DNA of 11,067 nt from Desulfuromonadaceae bacterium GWC2_58_13 (GCA_001825565.1 MHXM01000174.1:333-11399), one strand, 5' to 3'. Shown: positions 1 through 7,872, counted from the first letter of the stretch. Notes: a model not told the origin generated them from the sequence alone. Numbers and translations: made by a program.

Positions 1-1371
1 GTGGATGTACCCCACGCCCTTGCGCCTCAACAGTTCCCGGATCTCCGGATCCTCTGCCATGCCCGCCCCTTCGATGGGGGGAAGCATCAAGGCCTTGATG
101 CGGATGTCGTTGTTTTCCCGATGGAGGTTTGCAAGTAGCGCGGACATCATCCGGTTGGCTGCAGCATAGTTGGTCTGACCGGGATTCCCCTGGATCGCTG
201 CGGCCGAGGAAAGGCCGACGAAAAACCTCAATCCGGCTCCTAGCGCTGCCGAGAAAAGATTCCAGGCGCCGAGGAATTTGACGTCGGTGACCAGGGAAAA
301 ATCATCCGGGGTCATCTGGCTCAAGAGACCGTCTCTGAGGACACCGGCGCCGTGAATGATCCCGTCGATCCTGCCGTAACGATTGACCACCTCACCCAGG
401 ATCGCACGGACCGCTTGGGAGTCGGTCACATCGCAAGGATGGTAGCTGGCCTCGATCCCTGCGGCGTGCAAATCAACCAGGGTCCGTGTAATTTCCAGGG
501 CCCTGGGGTTGGCAGCGATCGTTTCGGCAGAGGAATGTCCGAGGTGCAGCCTGGCCAAATCGAGGCCGGGAGGCAAAAACGTTCTCCCCAGAAAGACCAG
601 GCGGGGCGTGAAGGGCACGAGACTGCGCGCCAGATCGGCGCTGATCCCGGTTGCTCCCCCGGAGATGACGACAACGTCTCCTGGGCTCAGCTTCAGACCA
701 GGAGAATTCCCGCAGAGCGCCGGGGCGACGCGCCCCTCCGAGGTGAAAACCCGGCCGTCACGATGCACGGTCTCCACCGAACTGCAGCCTCTGTCCAGAG
801 CACCGTGCAGCGCCGCGCGCAGGTCGGTATCTCTCTCGAGCGCCAGGCTGCGGAACTGGACCGACGGGTATTCCTGCGCGGCGCTCAGAAATAGCCCGAG
901 CATCCCTTCTGCCAGTATTTTTCCAAAAGCGTCGGTCTCTTCCCCAGCACGGAGGAGTACCAGAAATTTCTTTTTAGGTGATTGCAGAAAGGCCTGCAGG
1001 GGGAGAAAGAGTCCCCTGAGCAGCCGCGACACATCCTCCATGCTGCTCAACTTATCCGAACCGCCCTGCGGCAAGGTGATAACCATCCCGGCGAGGTCCG
1101 TACGGCCGGCGATGCTCTCTGCAGCCCTGCCGGACCCTGCCTCCGTCAGGAGCTCGCCCCTCCCCTCCTTCGGTGCCAAGTCCTCCGGACGGAACAGCAT
1201 GGGCAAGGTGTCGACTCCATAATCCCGGCGGAGGATCTCCATTGTGCTTCGCCCAATCCTGTCCTCCTTGTCCGCTGAGAGCAGGAGGACTGCCTCGCCC
1301 GGGCTCAATTCCAGAGGGACAGAGGCCGCCGACTCTACAGGGACGTGATTGAATACGATCCGCTTCAAGCA
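1..1371 (-). other. Ketoreductase domain of the megasynthase, cut by the window edge
   Basis: Residues about 1860-2316. The first half (about 1860-2085) looks like the catalytically silent structural subdomain that precedes type I ketoreductases. The catalytic half has the dinucleotide motif GGATGI (2097-2102), Asp in the CDVTD stretch, HGAGVLRD, Lys2224, Ser2248, Tyr2261 and Asn2265, with Ser to Tyr spacing of 13 as in active short-chain dehydrogenases. The Asp in VLRD is at the position of the B-type LDD motif, which suggests D-3-hydroxy products. The end of the domain and anything after it lie outside the window. Confidence 0.85.
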
Positions 1372-4300
1372 AGCCTCAGCCTTCGCGGGTTTCCGTATCT
1401 CATCCCGGGCCGCCTCGGAGGCAGCAGCCCTGGTGCCCGGCTGGAGGCTGGCGCCGTCCTGTCCGGCGATTATCCCGGAGATCCGCCGGGCGATGTCCTG
1501 CACGGTACGGACATCGATAAAGTCTTCCATTTCGATCGTGATCCCGAATTGACGTTCCGCCGCATCCATGATGATGGGGAGTCGGCTGGAGCGGATGGAG
1601 AGATCCCTTCTGAGATCCATGTCGGGTCGGATCTCGTCTCTCTCGAAGCCGGTGGCATCCATGATGATGTGAATCAATCGTTCGAGAAGATCCTCATCGA
1701 CAGGCGTTTCATTGCCTACAGGTGACGACTGCCCGATGCCGGCCGCGGCGGGGTCGACAGCGCTGGTTTCCGGCGGCAGACCGGCACCTCTCTGTCGGGC
1801 GATGATTCCGGCGATCTTTCGGGCGATGTCCTGCACGGTGCGGACATCGATAAAATCCTCCATTTCGATGGTGATCCCGAATTGGCGTTCCGCCGCATCC
1901 ATAATGATGGGAAGACGGCTGGACCGGATGGCGAGGTCCCTTCTGAGATCCATGTCGGGGCGAATCTCGCCCCTCTCGAAACCCGTTGCATCCATGATGA
2001 TGCGAATCAGCCGCTCCATGAGATCCTCCCCCACGGGTGGCTCACTGCCGCCAGACGATGCCTGCCCCTGGCATGCCGCGGCGCTGGGGGAGGCGTCGGG
2101 CGTTTTCCCCGGGGCGCCGAGGGAAAGCCACCGGGGTTCTTCGGCAACCTGCAGATGACCCTGAACGAAGAGCTGAGCCAGAGCGGTCTTCCAGGTCAAT
2201 TCCTCGGCGGCGGGCAAGCACGACTGAATGCATACCGGTTCAGGAAGCGTGTCCTCGATGAGATTGCTCAGTGCTTCACCGGGTCCCACCTCCATAAAAA
2301 GCCGGATACCGAAGTCGTGCCAAAGGGTCTCGACATTGTCCTGCCAATGGACGGAAGATTCCAGGTGAGACATGAGGATCCGTTTGATCGCAGCGGGATC
2401 CTCCGGATAGGGTGCCTTGGTTGTGTTGGAGATGACCGGAATCTGCGGGGAATAAAAGGGCATTGAGGCAACGTATGTTTCGAGCTCATCATGAATCACG
2501 CGCATAATGGGCGTGTGGAAGGCCATGCTGACTCGCAAAAAGGTGGATCGGTAACCCAGCTCTCTAAGTTTGTTGCCAAAACTCCTGAGTTCCTCGGTTG
2601 CGCCGCCCAGAACGACCTGTTTCGGTGAATTGATATTGCTGATATGGATAGCGTCCCGGCCCTGGAGCATCTCCTGCAGCAGTACCAGGGGGGCGTCCGT
2701 GGCCGCCATGACTCCGGGGTCGACGTTGGCGACGGCGGCCTTGTCCATGCAGAGGGCCCTCTGGTTCACAATGCGAAACCCGTCCTCCACGGAAAAGACC
2801 CCGGCCAGGCACAAGGCGGTCAACTCGCCCAAACTATGGCCGGCCATCGCAACCGGCTGCATCCCCAGGCTGATGAGGTAGCGGGCCATGGCGTGTTCCA
2901 TGGCGAACAGGGCCGGTTGCTGCCACCGGGTCTTCTGCAGATTCTCCTCGCGATCATGGAACATGAGGTGAAGGAGGTCGAAGTCCGCTGCCGCTGCCGC
3001 CCGATCCATCCACTCCTTGATGACGGGAAAGGACTCGTAGAGCTCCCGTCCCATCCCTGCATACTGTGACCCCTGTCCGGGAAAAACGAAGGCGAGCGGC
3101 AAGACGGGTATATCTTCGCGGCGCAGGAAAATACCCTGCTGCGCCAGGGTGCGCAACGCCTTGGACGAGCCGCTTCCGGCTTCGGTCTGAGGGACCGACC
3201 TTTCGATGAGCGTGAGGGCCTCGGTTACAGACTCTGCCACAACCGCCAGGCGGTAGTGGCAGCCGTCCAGTTCAGTCCGGAAGAAGGAGATGTCCTGGAT
3301 CGTAGTTGGACTGATGCTCATCACCGCTGCGAGGCTGGACTCCCGGTCCGGGCAGACCATGACTGTATCCGTGTCATCCATGGCCTGCTCCACCTGCACC
3401 ACGTAGTTGGAGCCGCCGAAGCCGAAGGCGTTGACCTGAAACCTTCTTGGCTGGTTGCCCCGGCATTTCCAGTCGACAGGCTCGGTGTTGATGAGCAATC
3501 CCGATCCCGGCAGACCCATCTCGGGGTCTGGGTGTTCATAGTTGAGGGTCGCGGGAAAAACCCCGGCCTGCATGGCCATGGTTCCTCGAATCAGGCTGTT
3601 GATGCCCGAGGCGCCCAGCGTGTGCCCGATCTGGGATTTGAGCGAGGTGAGCACAGTGCGTGTGGAAGGCGTGAAGAAGGTCTTCAGGGCACGGACCTCC
3701 TGCGCGTCCCCTTGCCGGGTGCTCGTGGCATGGCATTCCACCAGGTCCACGGCATCGGGTCCGTAGGGCAGCCCCTGGAACGAGGCGCGAATGGCGAGTT
3801 CCTGAGTGACACTGGCGGATTCGACCATGCCCAGCCAGCTGTTGCTGGCGCCCATGCCGGTGATGACAGCCTCGATGCGCGCCCCTCTGGCGCGCGCCAG
3901 GTTTTCCCGCTCGATGACGAGCATTCCTCCGCCTTCGCCAAGGACCAAGCCGTCTCTTTGGGCATCGAAGGGGCGAGAGGTCTGGTGCGCGGGCATCTGC
4001 CGTCCGGACAACCCGTAGAGGGCGCCGACGGCGGCGAACTCCAGGTAATGCAGGTGGGTGAGATCCTCTTCGCCCCCACCAACGACGGCAGCGTCGATGA
4101 CGCCGTTGCGGATCATCTGCATGGCGCTATAAAGGGCAACCAGTGAGCTCGAGCAGGCCGCGGATACGGCAAAGCTGGGTCCCTTGAACCCGTACCGGTT
4201 GCAGATGAAGCCGGGGGCTGCACAGTTGAGTCGGCCCAGCAACGTCGTGTCATCCGGGGCCATGCGCCCGGACTTCACCTCCTGTTCGATGGCGCGTTCT

Positions 4301-6948
4301 TGCTCCGGCGTCAGGGGTACCGCCCTTTTGATGGCGGCGAGGATATCGTGAACGTAGGCCCTGATGATGGTACCGTTGAGGGTTCCCGCCGCCTCTCCCG
4401 AGTTTTGGGCGATGATGACGGCGATACGTTCGCGGGGGATACCTGACTCCAGGAGGCCGGAAGACCGGATTGCCTGGTCCGCCAGCCACAGAGTGAGTTT
4501 GGTGGCGGAGGTCATGGAGCGGAAATCCTGGGGTGGGATTCCGAGTTCCGTGCGGGAGACTTGAAAATCCAGGAAGGCGCCGACGTTGCAGTAGGTCCGA
4601 TCCGCGACCTGTGGCCGGGGATCATAAAAATAGCTGTGATCCCACCGGGACGGCGGCACCAGCGTAATCCCGCTCTGCATGGCCAGGCTGGCGGCCCATA
4701 CCTCCTCGGGACTCTTTCCCAGGGCATTGATAATGCTCATCCCGGTGATGGCAAGCCTGCCCTGCGCGTCCACGGAGGAAGGAACGCGCCTGCGTCCTGA
4801 GCCGACGGCAGGGGCTGGAGGAGCCATGGGCAGCGGCGGAGCGGCTTCAGGTTCCGCAATCGTCTCGAACTCCCCGACAACGGGATGTTGCAGCAAGAGC
4901 GGCCCTTCGGCCAGTTCACGGTGAAAGGCCTGCAGCTTCCGGACATCACGGATGAGGCCGGCGCAGGCCCCACTCATAAACTGCCCGCGCTCCAGGCAGA
5001 CCTGTTCATCCAGCGGCGACTGGCCAGACCTGTCCACACCTCGGGCCGCGATGAAAAGGCTCCTCGACGCCATTTCCTCCATTCTCGTCCGGAAAGAGGA
5101 TTCGCCCTGATCACCTGCGGCAAACTCCCTCTCCAGGGATAAAACAGTTTTCGTTCTCGGGGTCCGCAAAGACCGTACCCGAAGTCCGGTCTCCTGGCCT
5201 GAAACAACGGTCCCTCCCGGCGGCGATCCCAGGACCAAACGCTGATAGAGCGCCGTCAAGGCGCCCGTTTCAACGATCTCTCGGGTAGCCAGGTAGGCGG
5301 TACCCATCTGGATGGCGTCGGCGCCGAGCATGGCGGCCATAAATGCGGTCTCCCGATTAAAAATTCCCCCGGCAAGAATCATGCAGGAATTTAGAAACAG
5401 GGAGGGCATGCGCCGCTTGAGATCCAGCACCGCCTGCGCCAGGGTGAGCGTGCTGTGCCGCCCGACGTGGCCGCCGGCCTCATACCCTTCGCAGACCACG
5501 TATTTCACGCCCGCCTCGAGGGCGAGGCGCAATAGCGCTTCATCCGGCGCGAGATAAATGACCTCAAGGCCGCATTCGATCAATTCTCTTAAATGGGAGA
5601 GATCTCCGCCTGCGATCACAACAAAACGCGGTCTCTGCTGCTTTATCCACGCCAGATGCATCTCCCGAAAAGGATTTTCCGCCAACGTGACCACGTTCAG
5701 GGCATAAGGGCGCCCGCCCATGATCTCCGGCATGCGTCCCAGTTTCCGGTCGAGGGTCTCCGCGTCCATCAGGCCAAGGGCGATGGTGGGCAATCCACCG
5801 GCGTCGGCAATGCTCGCGGCAAACTCCGGAACGTCGGTGATCCAGGACATGGCGCCCTGAATAAAGGGGTAGCGGGTGCCCATCTCTGCGGCTACAGGGC
5901 TGTCGAGAAAGCCATCCTTTTTTGCCTCGGCCTGGCGGCACAGGTTGCGGATTTCCTCCATGAAGGCGCGTACGGCCACCTCGGTGCCGGCTCCGAAACG
6001 CTCAATGAACGATGTAGCAAAGGCCGCTTCCACACCCAGGGGGATGACTTCGTCAGGTCCGAACCGGCTCTCCAGCGGGTGAATGGACCTGGCCTGCACC
6101 CGGTTTACAAAGGCGCGGCAGCACTCCTCCCGGTCCTTTGCTCCGAACAGCGAAGCTTCGAAAGAAATGATCTCCTTGAACGCCAGAGAGTTGCCCTTGT
6201 TGAAAAGGCGACAGGGAACCTGCAGGTTCACGCCAACAAGGTCGGTAGCATCCAGGCGGAGCCTGGCAAGCCGCTGGCGCTGAGTTTCATCAACGGCAAC
6301 CAGATCGGTCAGCCAATGGACGCTCTCGAAAACGATCCCGGCCGCTCCGGTCGACAGGAACGCCGAGGCGGCCTCGGCGGTGGCGACGCCCCCCCAAATG
6401 AGGATATCGAGGGGCTTTGCCGGTGCGGGCAGCATCGCCTTGAGTATCGCATAGAGGACCGTGGTCGTCTCTGCGCCGACGAATCCGGAAGCTTCGCATC
6501 CCTTCAGGACGATGCGCCCAACGCCCGGATTGTCCTGGATCAATGCGGCCAGGAAATCAATGTCGCCCGTGATTGGAAAGCAACAGTAGGTTGCCGATAG
6601 TTCCCGAAATCTCTGAAAAAAGAGGGAAGGATTCCCTTGCATGAACAGGGGGTGGCATTCTACCCAGAGGTTCTGGACTCCGGTCTCTTGCAACAACGGT
6701 CCAAAGGCTGGATCAAGGAAAGTCGGGAGAGAAATCTTGATATCCCTGACCTGGCCGGCAGGGTCCGCCTTTCGCAGGAAAGAACACAGCCCGTCCACCC
6801 CCATCATGGAAAAATCGAAGACGGCTCTGCTCCCGGTTCGCTGAGCCATTTGCATCACCACTGGGGTAATCTCCTGGCACCGCCAGACGAAGCCGATGCG
6901 GGAAGCCCGATGCTCAGCCACTAGGTCAGAACTTTGCTGCAAAGCCAT
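1..6948 (-). CDS. Multidomain PfaA/PfaD-like iterative polyketide/fatty-acid synthase (NMO-NMO-KS-AT-ACP-ACP-KR), C-terminus outside window
   Basis: One open frame of 2,316 codons from ATG at 6946-6948 to the left edge, read through by hand with no stop or frameshift. Domains by residue: degenerate nitronate-monooxygenase-like barrel about 15-240 (EASGF156VG); second, intact-looking barrel about 352-640 (EAGGH494VG); Pro/Ala linker 699-722; ketosynthase about 730-1185 (Cys932, His1073, His1109); acyltransferase about 1285-1585 (GHS1372LGE, AFH1478); two carrier proteins about 1641-1719 and 1752-1830; ketoreductase from about 1860, with its nucleotide-binding half from about 2090 (Ser2248, Tyr2261, Asn2265). 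The protein would condense malonyl units, reduce the beta-keto group with NAD(P)H and probably reduce enoyl groups with the flavin barrel; a dehydratase may follow beyond the edge. The KS-AT-ACP(n)-KR order is that of PfaA in polyunsaturated fatty acid synthases; a PfaD-type reductase fused at the N-terminus differs from the usual separate PfaD. The start has AGGAG five bases upstream. It probably ends an operon after 7869-8990 and 7021-7872. The product is unknown. Confidence 0.95.
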   Translation of the reverse strand, partial: MALQQSSDLVAEHRASRIGFVWRCQEITPVVMQMAQRTGSRAVFDFSMMGVDGLCSFLRKADPAGQVRDIKISLPTFLDPAFGPLLQETGVQNLWVECHPLFMQGNPSLFFQRFRELSATYCCFPITGDIDFLAALIQDNPGVGRIVLKGCEASGFVGAETTTVLYAILKAMLPAPAKPLDILIWGGVATAEAASAFLSTGAAGIVFESVHWLTDLVAVDETQRQRLARLRLDATDLVGVNLQVPCRLFNKGNSLAFKEIISFEASLFGAKDREECCRAFVNRVQARSIHPLESRFGPDEVIPLGVEAAFATSFIERFGAGTEVAVRAFMEEIRNLCRQAEAKKDGFLDSPVAAEMGTRYPFIQGAMSWITDVPEFAASIADAGGLPTIALGLMDAETLDRKLGRMPEIMGGRPYALNVVTLAENPFREMHLAWIKQQRPRFVVIAGGDLSHLRELIECGLEVIYLAPDEALLRLALEAGVKYVVCEGYEAGGHVGRHSTLTLAQAVLDLKRRMPSLFLNSCMILAGGIFNRETAFMAAMLGADAIQMGTAYLATREIVETGALTALYQRLVLGSPPGGTVVSGQETGLRVRSLRTPRTKTVLSLEREFAAGDQGESSFRTRMEEMASRSLFIAARGVDRSGQSPLDEQVCLERGQFMSGACAGLIRDVRKLQAFHRELAEGPLLLQHPVVGEFETIAEPEAAPPLPMAPPAPAVGSGRRRVPSSVDAQGRLAITGMSIINALGKSPEEVWAASLAMQSGITLVPPSRWDHSYFYDPRPQVADRTYCNVGAFLDFQVSRTELGIPPQDFRSMTSATKLTLWLADQAIRSSGLLESGIPRERIAVIIAQNSGEAAGTLNGTIIRAYVHDILAAIKRAVPLTPEQERAIEQEVKSGRMAPDDTTLLGRLNCAAPGFICNRYGFKGPSFAVSAACSSSLVALYSAMQMIRNGVIDAAVVGGGEEDLTHLHYLEFAAVGALYGLSGRQMPAHQTSRPFDAQRDGLVLGEGGGMLVIERENLARARGARIEAVITGMGASNSWLGMVESASVTQELAIRASFQGLPYGPDAVDLVECHATSTRQGDAQEVRALKTFFTPSTRTVLTSLKSQIGHTLGASGINSLIRGTMAMQAGVFPATLNYEHPDPEMGLPGSGLLINTEPVDWKCRGNQPRRFQVNAFGFGGSNYVVQVEQAMDDTDTVMVCPDRESSLAAVMSISPTTIQDISFFRTELDGCHYRLAVVAESVTEALTLIERSVPQTEAGSGSSKALRTLAQQGIFLRREDIPVLPLAFVFPGQGSQYAGMGRELYESFPVIKEWMDRAAAAADFDLLHLMFHDREENLQKTRWQQPALFAMEHAMARYLISLGMQPVAMAGHSLGELTALCLAGVFSVEDGFRIVNQRALCMDKAAVANVDPGVMAATDAPLVLLQEMLQGRDAIHISNINSPKQVVLGGATEELRSFGNKLRELGYRSTFLRVSMAFHTPIMRVIHDELETYVASMPFYSPQIPVISNTTKAPYPEDPAAIKRILMSHLESSVHWQDNVETLWHDFGIRLFMEVGPGEALSNLIEDTLPEPVCIQSCLPAAEELTWKTALAQLFVQGHLQVAEEPRWLSLGAPGKTPDASPSAAACQGQASSGGSEPPVGEDLMERLIRIIMDATGFERGEIRPDMDLRRDLAIRSSRLPIIMDAAERQFGITIEMEDFIDVRTVQDIARKIAGIIARQRGAGLPPETSAVDPAAAGIGQSSPVGNETPVDEDLLERLIHIIMDATGFERDEIRPDMDLRRDLSIRSSRLPIIMDAAERQFGITIEMEDFIDVRTVQDIARRISGIIAGQDGASLQPGTRAAASEAARDEIRKPAKAEACLKRIVFNHVPVESAASVPLELSPGEAVLLLSADKEDRIGRSTMEILRRDYGVDTLPMLFRPEDLAPKEGRGELLTEAGSGRAAESIAGRTDLAGMVITLPQGGSDKLSSMEDVSRLLRGLFLPLQAFLQSPKKKFLVLLRAGEETDAFGKILAEGMLGLFLSAAQEYPSVQFRSLALERDTDLRAALHGALDRGCSSVETVHRDGRVFTSEGRVAPALCGNSPGLKLSPGDVVVISGGATGISADLARSLVPFTPRLVFLGRTFLPPGLDLARLHLGHSSAETIAANPRALEITRTLVDLHAAGIEASYHPCDVTDSQAVRAILGEVVNRYGRIDGIIHGAGVLRDGLLSQMTPDDFSLVTDVKFLGAWNLFSAALGAGLRFFVGLSSAAAIQGNPGQTNYAAANRMMSALLANLHRENNDIRIKALMLPPIEGAGMAEDPEIRELLRRKGVGYIH
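1459..1695 (-). repeat. Acyl carrier protein repeat 2 (of 2)
   Basis: Residues about 1752-1830. The likely phosphopantetheine site is Ser1787 in DLSIRSSRLP, with the same Asp-to-Arg change as repeat 1. The 32-residue linker between the copies is Pro/Ala/Gly/Ser-rich. Tandem carrier proteins are typical of PfaA-type synthases, where extra copies are known to raise product output; here there are only two. Confidence 0.85.
1792..2028 (-). repeat. Acyl carrier protein repeat 1 (of 2)
   Basis: Residues about 1641-1719, an 80-residue carrier-protein fold. The likely phosphopantetheine site is Ser1676 in DLAIRSSRLP. The residue before it is Arg1675, where carrier proteins almost always have Asp. 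The second copy lies 333 bp away. By hand alignment, about 200 of 237 bases and 72 of 79 residues agree between the copies, which indicates tandem duplication. The acyltransferase-to-carrier linker before it is rich in Ala, Ser, Pro and Gly. Confidence 0.85.
2194..3096 (-). other. Acyltransferase (malonyl-type) domain of the megasynthase
   Basis: Residues about 1285-1585. The domain opens with FPGQGSQ (1289-1295), carries the nucleophile Ser1372 in GHSLGE, and has His1478 in MAFHTPIM. The AFH signature at the specificity position is that of malonyl-CoA-selecting acyltransferases (methylmalonyl types usually read YASH), so malonyl-CoA is the expected extender. Confidence 0.88.
3394..4761 (-). 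other. Ketosynthase domain of the megasynthase
   Basis: Residues about 730-1185. The start has the usual LAITGM strand. The nucleophile is Cys932 in SAACSSSL, and the two histidines are His1073 in VECHATST and His1109 in KSQIGHTLGASG, followed by the NAFGFGGSN end motif (Asn1173). All three catalytic residues are present, so the domain should perform decarboxylative Claisen condensation. The first His motif reads HATST, whereas most modular type I ketosynthases read HGTGT. Confidence 0.9.
5029..6906 (-). other. Tandem nitronate-monooxygenase/PfaD-like flavin barrel region of the megasynthase
   Basis: Two consecutive TIM-barrel-like halves of the 2-nitropropane dioxygenase/PfaD family precede the ketosynthase. 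The second (residues about 352-640) has the family landmarks: FIQGAM near the start (Met367), EAGGHVG with His494, and a glycine-rich phosphate-binding stretch ILAGGIFN followed by GADAIQMGTAYLAT (Met548). The first (about 15-240) has the corresponding stretches in degenerate form: GCEASGFVG with Phe156 at the His position, and LIWGGVATAE followed by STGAAGIVFES. In PUFA synthases PfaD acts as enoyl reductase. The second barrel is therefore the likely FMN enoyl reductase, and the first may be structural or changed in function. Domain borders are approximate. Confidence 0.8.
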
Positions 6949-7020
6949 TCTTTCTCCTGTTCATGACAATTCGCCAGTTGGTTCAGTGTCGTCCGATACG
7001 CCCAGACACCAGCGTGACCG
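6949..7020. other. 72-bp gap between the 283-aa gene and the megasynthase
   Basis: The gap holds the megasynthase ribosome binding site. An 11-base inverted repeat (GTGAC-C-GTCAC, 7014-7024) straddles the stop codon of the upstream gene, and a five-base GTGTC/GACAC pair lies at 6986-7009. Neither is followed by a T-run in the direction of transcription, so no rho-independent terminator is claimed and read-through from the upstream genes is likely. Confidence 0.5.
6954..6958 (-). promoter_or_regulatory. Ribosome binding site of the megasynthase
   Basis: AGGAG on the minus strand, five bases before the ATG at 6946-6948. It fixes the start: the next upstream ATG (6962-6964) is out of frame. Confidence 0.8.
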
Positions 7021-7872
7021 TCACTGATTCAAACCCAGGTACCATTCTGTAACATCACTGCCGATTCCTAACTGAGTCAACTGACGCAGGTCCGTTTCCA
7101 GTACGTCGGGCGTGCTGTACTCCAGAATGCGGTATTGAGGATCCGTCCAAACTCGCCGCTTCCGACCCCAAACCTTCGTTTCCTGCGGCACGGTGAGGCG
7201 GATGCGGTGAGTCAGGTTGATACCTGCGAGCGTCGCTGTTTCTATCACCATATCAGTGCAATTGTTGGTCCTCACGCCGAACTGGTCGTACTTCCTCTGC
7301 ATCACATAGTCATAGATCAGTTTATACTTCAGTCGCGTAATCGGCATTCGCCAGACGAACGTGGGGGGACGATTGGGCTTGCCGGTCTGAAACTGGCCAT
7401 CGAACCTCGTTTGCCACAAGTAGGCGATAGGATTGGGATGCCCCTCCCGAATTCCCTGAAACACGCCGTCATGATAACGCAGTTTACTCTGCCCTAAATC
7501 CCCGGTATGCCCACATTCCAGACGATCCTGGGGACCTTCCAGGATGAGCCAACTATGCCCCCACGGACGCTGCCAAATAGAGAAGAGCAGCGACCTCGTA
7601 GTGCTGTAGTCCCACTTGGCGGCTTCGTTCAGGAGATAGAGGTAATATCCCTCGTCCCCCACAGGTGTTCCAGTATCGGGATCCAGATCGGCATCGGGGG
7701 TAAAACGGCACCCGATCGCGAAGGGCTGAACACTCCAGCCATCGGGTTGCATCGGAGCGAAGAGCCTGGGCTTGCGGCAAGTACAAGTACATTTGATCGC
7801 AACCCCCGCCAGCCATCTCAGCACTGCGAGGAACGTCTCTCGGTAGCCCCCTTCGGTTACTTTTTTCTTCAT
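7021..7872 (-). CDS. Unknown 283-aa protein, possible permuted papain-like (LRAT/YiiX/DUF4105-like) hydrolase or acyltransferase
   Basis: I do not recognise a named family with certainty. Visible features: a basic start (MKKK), a weakly hydrophobic stretch about 14-26, a CxCxC cluster (Cys28, 30, 32), a His in WGHSWLILEG (His106), and a Cys in RTNNCTDMVIETA (Cys205) that begins a probable helix. A His on a strand followed about 100 residues later by a Cys starting a helix is the order seen in circularly permuted papain folds (YiiX, LRAT and NlpC/P60 relatives), which include peptidases, amidases and lipid acyltransferases; this is inference from pattern only. No clear signal peptide or strong transmembrane segment is seen. 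The ATG overlaps the stop of the GNAT-like gene as ATGA and has no good ribosome binding site of its own, so it is probably translated by coupling. It lies between an acyltransferase-like gene and the megasynthase, which suggests a part in the same pathway. Confidence 0.8.
   Translation of the reverse strand: MKKKVTEGGYRETFLAVLRWLAGVAIKCTCTCRKPRLFAPMQPDGWSVQPFAIGCRFTPDADLDPDTGTPVGDEGYYLYLLNEAAKWDYSTTRSLLFSIWQRPWGHSWLILEGPQDRLECGHTGDLGQSKLRYHDGVFQGIREGHPNPIAYLWQTRFDGQFQTGKPNRPPTFVWRMPITRLKYKLIYDYVMQRKYDQFGVRTNNCTDMVIETATLAGINLTHRIRLTVPQETKVWGRKRRVWTDPQYRILEYSTPDVLETDLRQLTQLGIGSDVTEWYLGLNQ
7869..7872 (-). other. ATGA stop/start overlap coupling two genes
   Basis: On the minus strand the TGA of the 373-aa gene (7869-7871) and the ATG of the 283-aa gene (7870-7872) share bases. 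The AT-rich sequence before the ATG lacks a Shine-Dalgarno match. Translational coupling within one operon is likely. Confidence 0.8.

Noticed and set aside
1459..2028. The 333-bp-spaced repeat as a mobile element or CRISPR-like array
   Set aside because: It has only two copies, each coding for a full carrier-protein fold in frame. No short repeats and spacers or terminal inverted repeats are seen.
352..2466. Several overlapping plus-strand frames (for example 352-894, 509-1222, 1345-1725, 1882-2466)
   Set aside because: They are antisense to the carrier and ketoreductase domains. Their similarity to each other over the 1459-2028 stretch only reflects the duplicated ACP DNA on the other strand.
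3256..4146. 296-codon open frame on the plus strand
   Set aside because: It is antisense to the ketosynthase, including its active-site Cys and His codons. It shows no family motif.
5593..6600. 335-codon open frame on the plus strand
   Set aside because: It lies fully antisense to the flavin-barrel region of the megasynthase, whose motifs are unmistakable. The plus-strand protein shows no recognisable domain; GC-rich coding DNA often leaves such antisense frames open.
6986..7024. Inverted repeats GTGTC/GACAC and GTGACCGTCAC as a transcription terminator
   Set aside because: The stems are short, there is no T-run after them in the leftward direction, and the next gene follows at once with a strong ribosome binding site.
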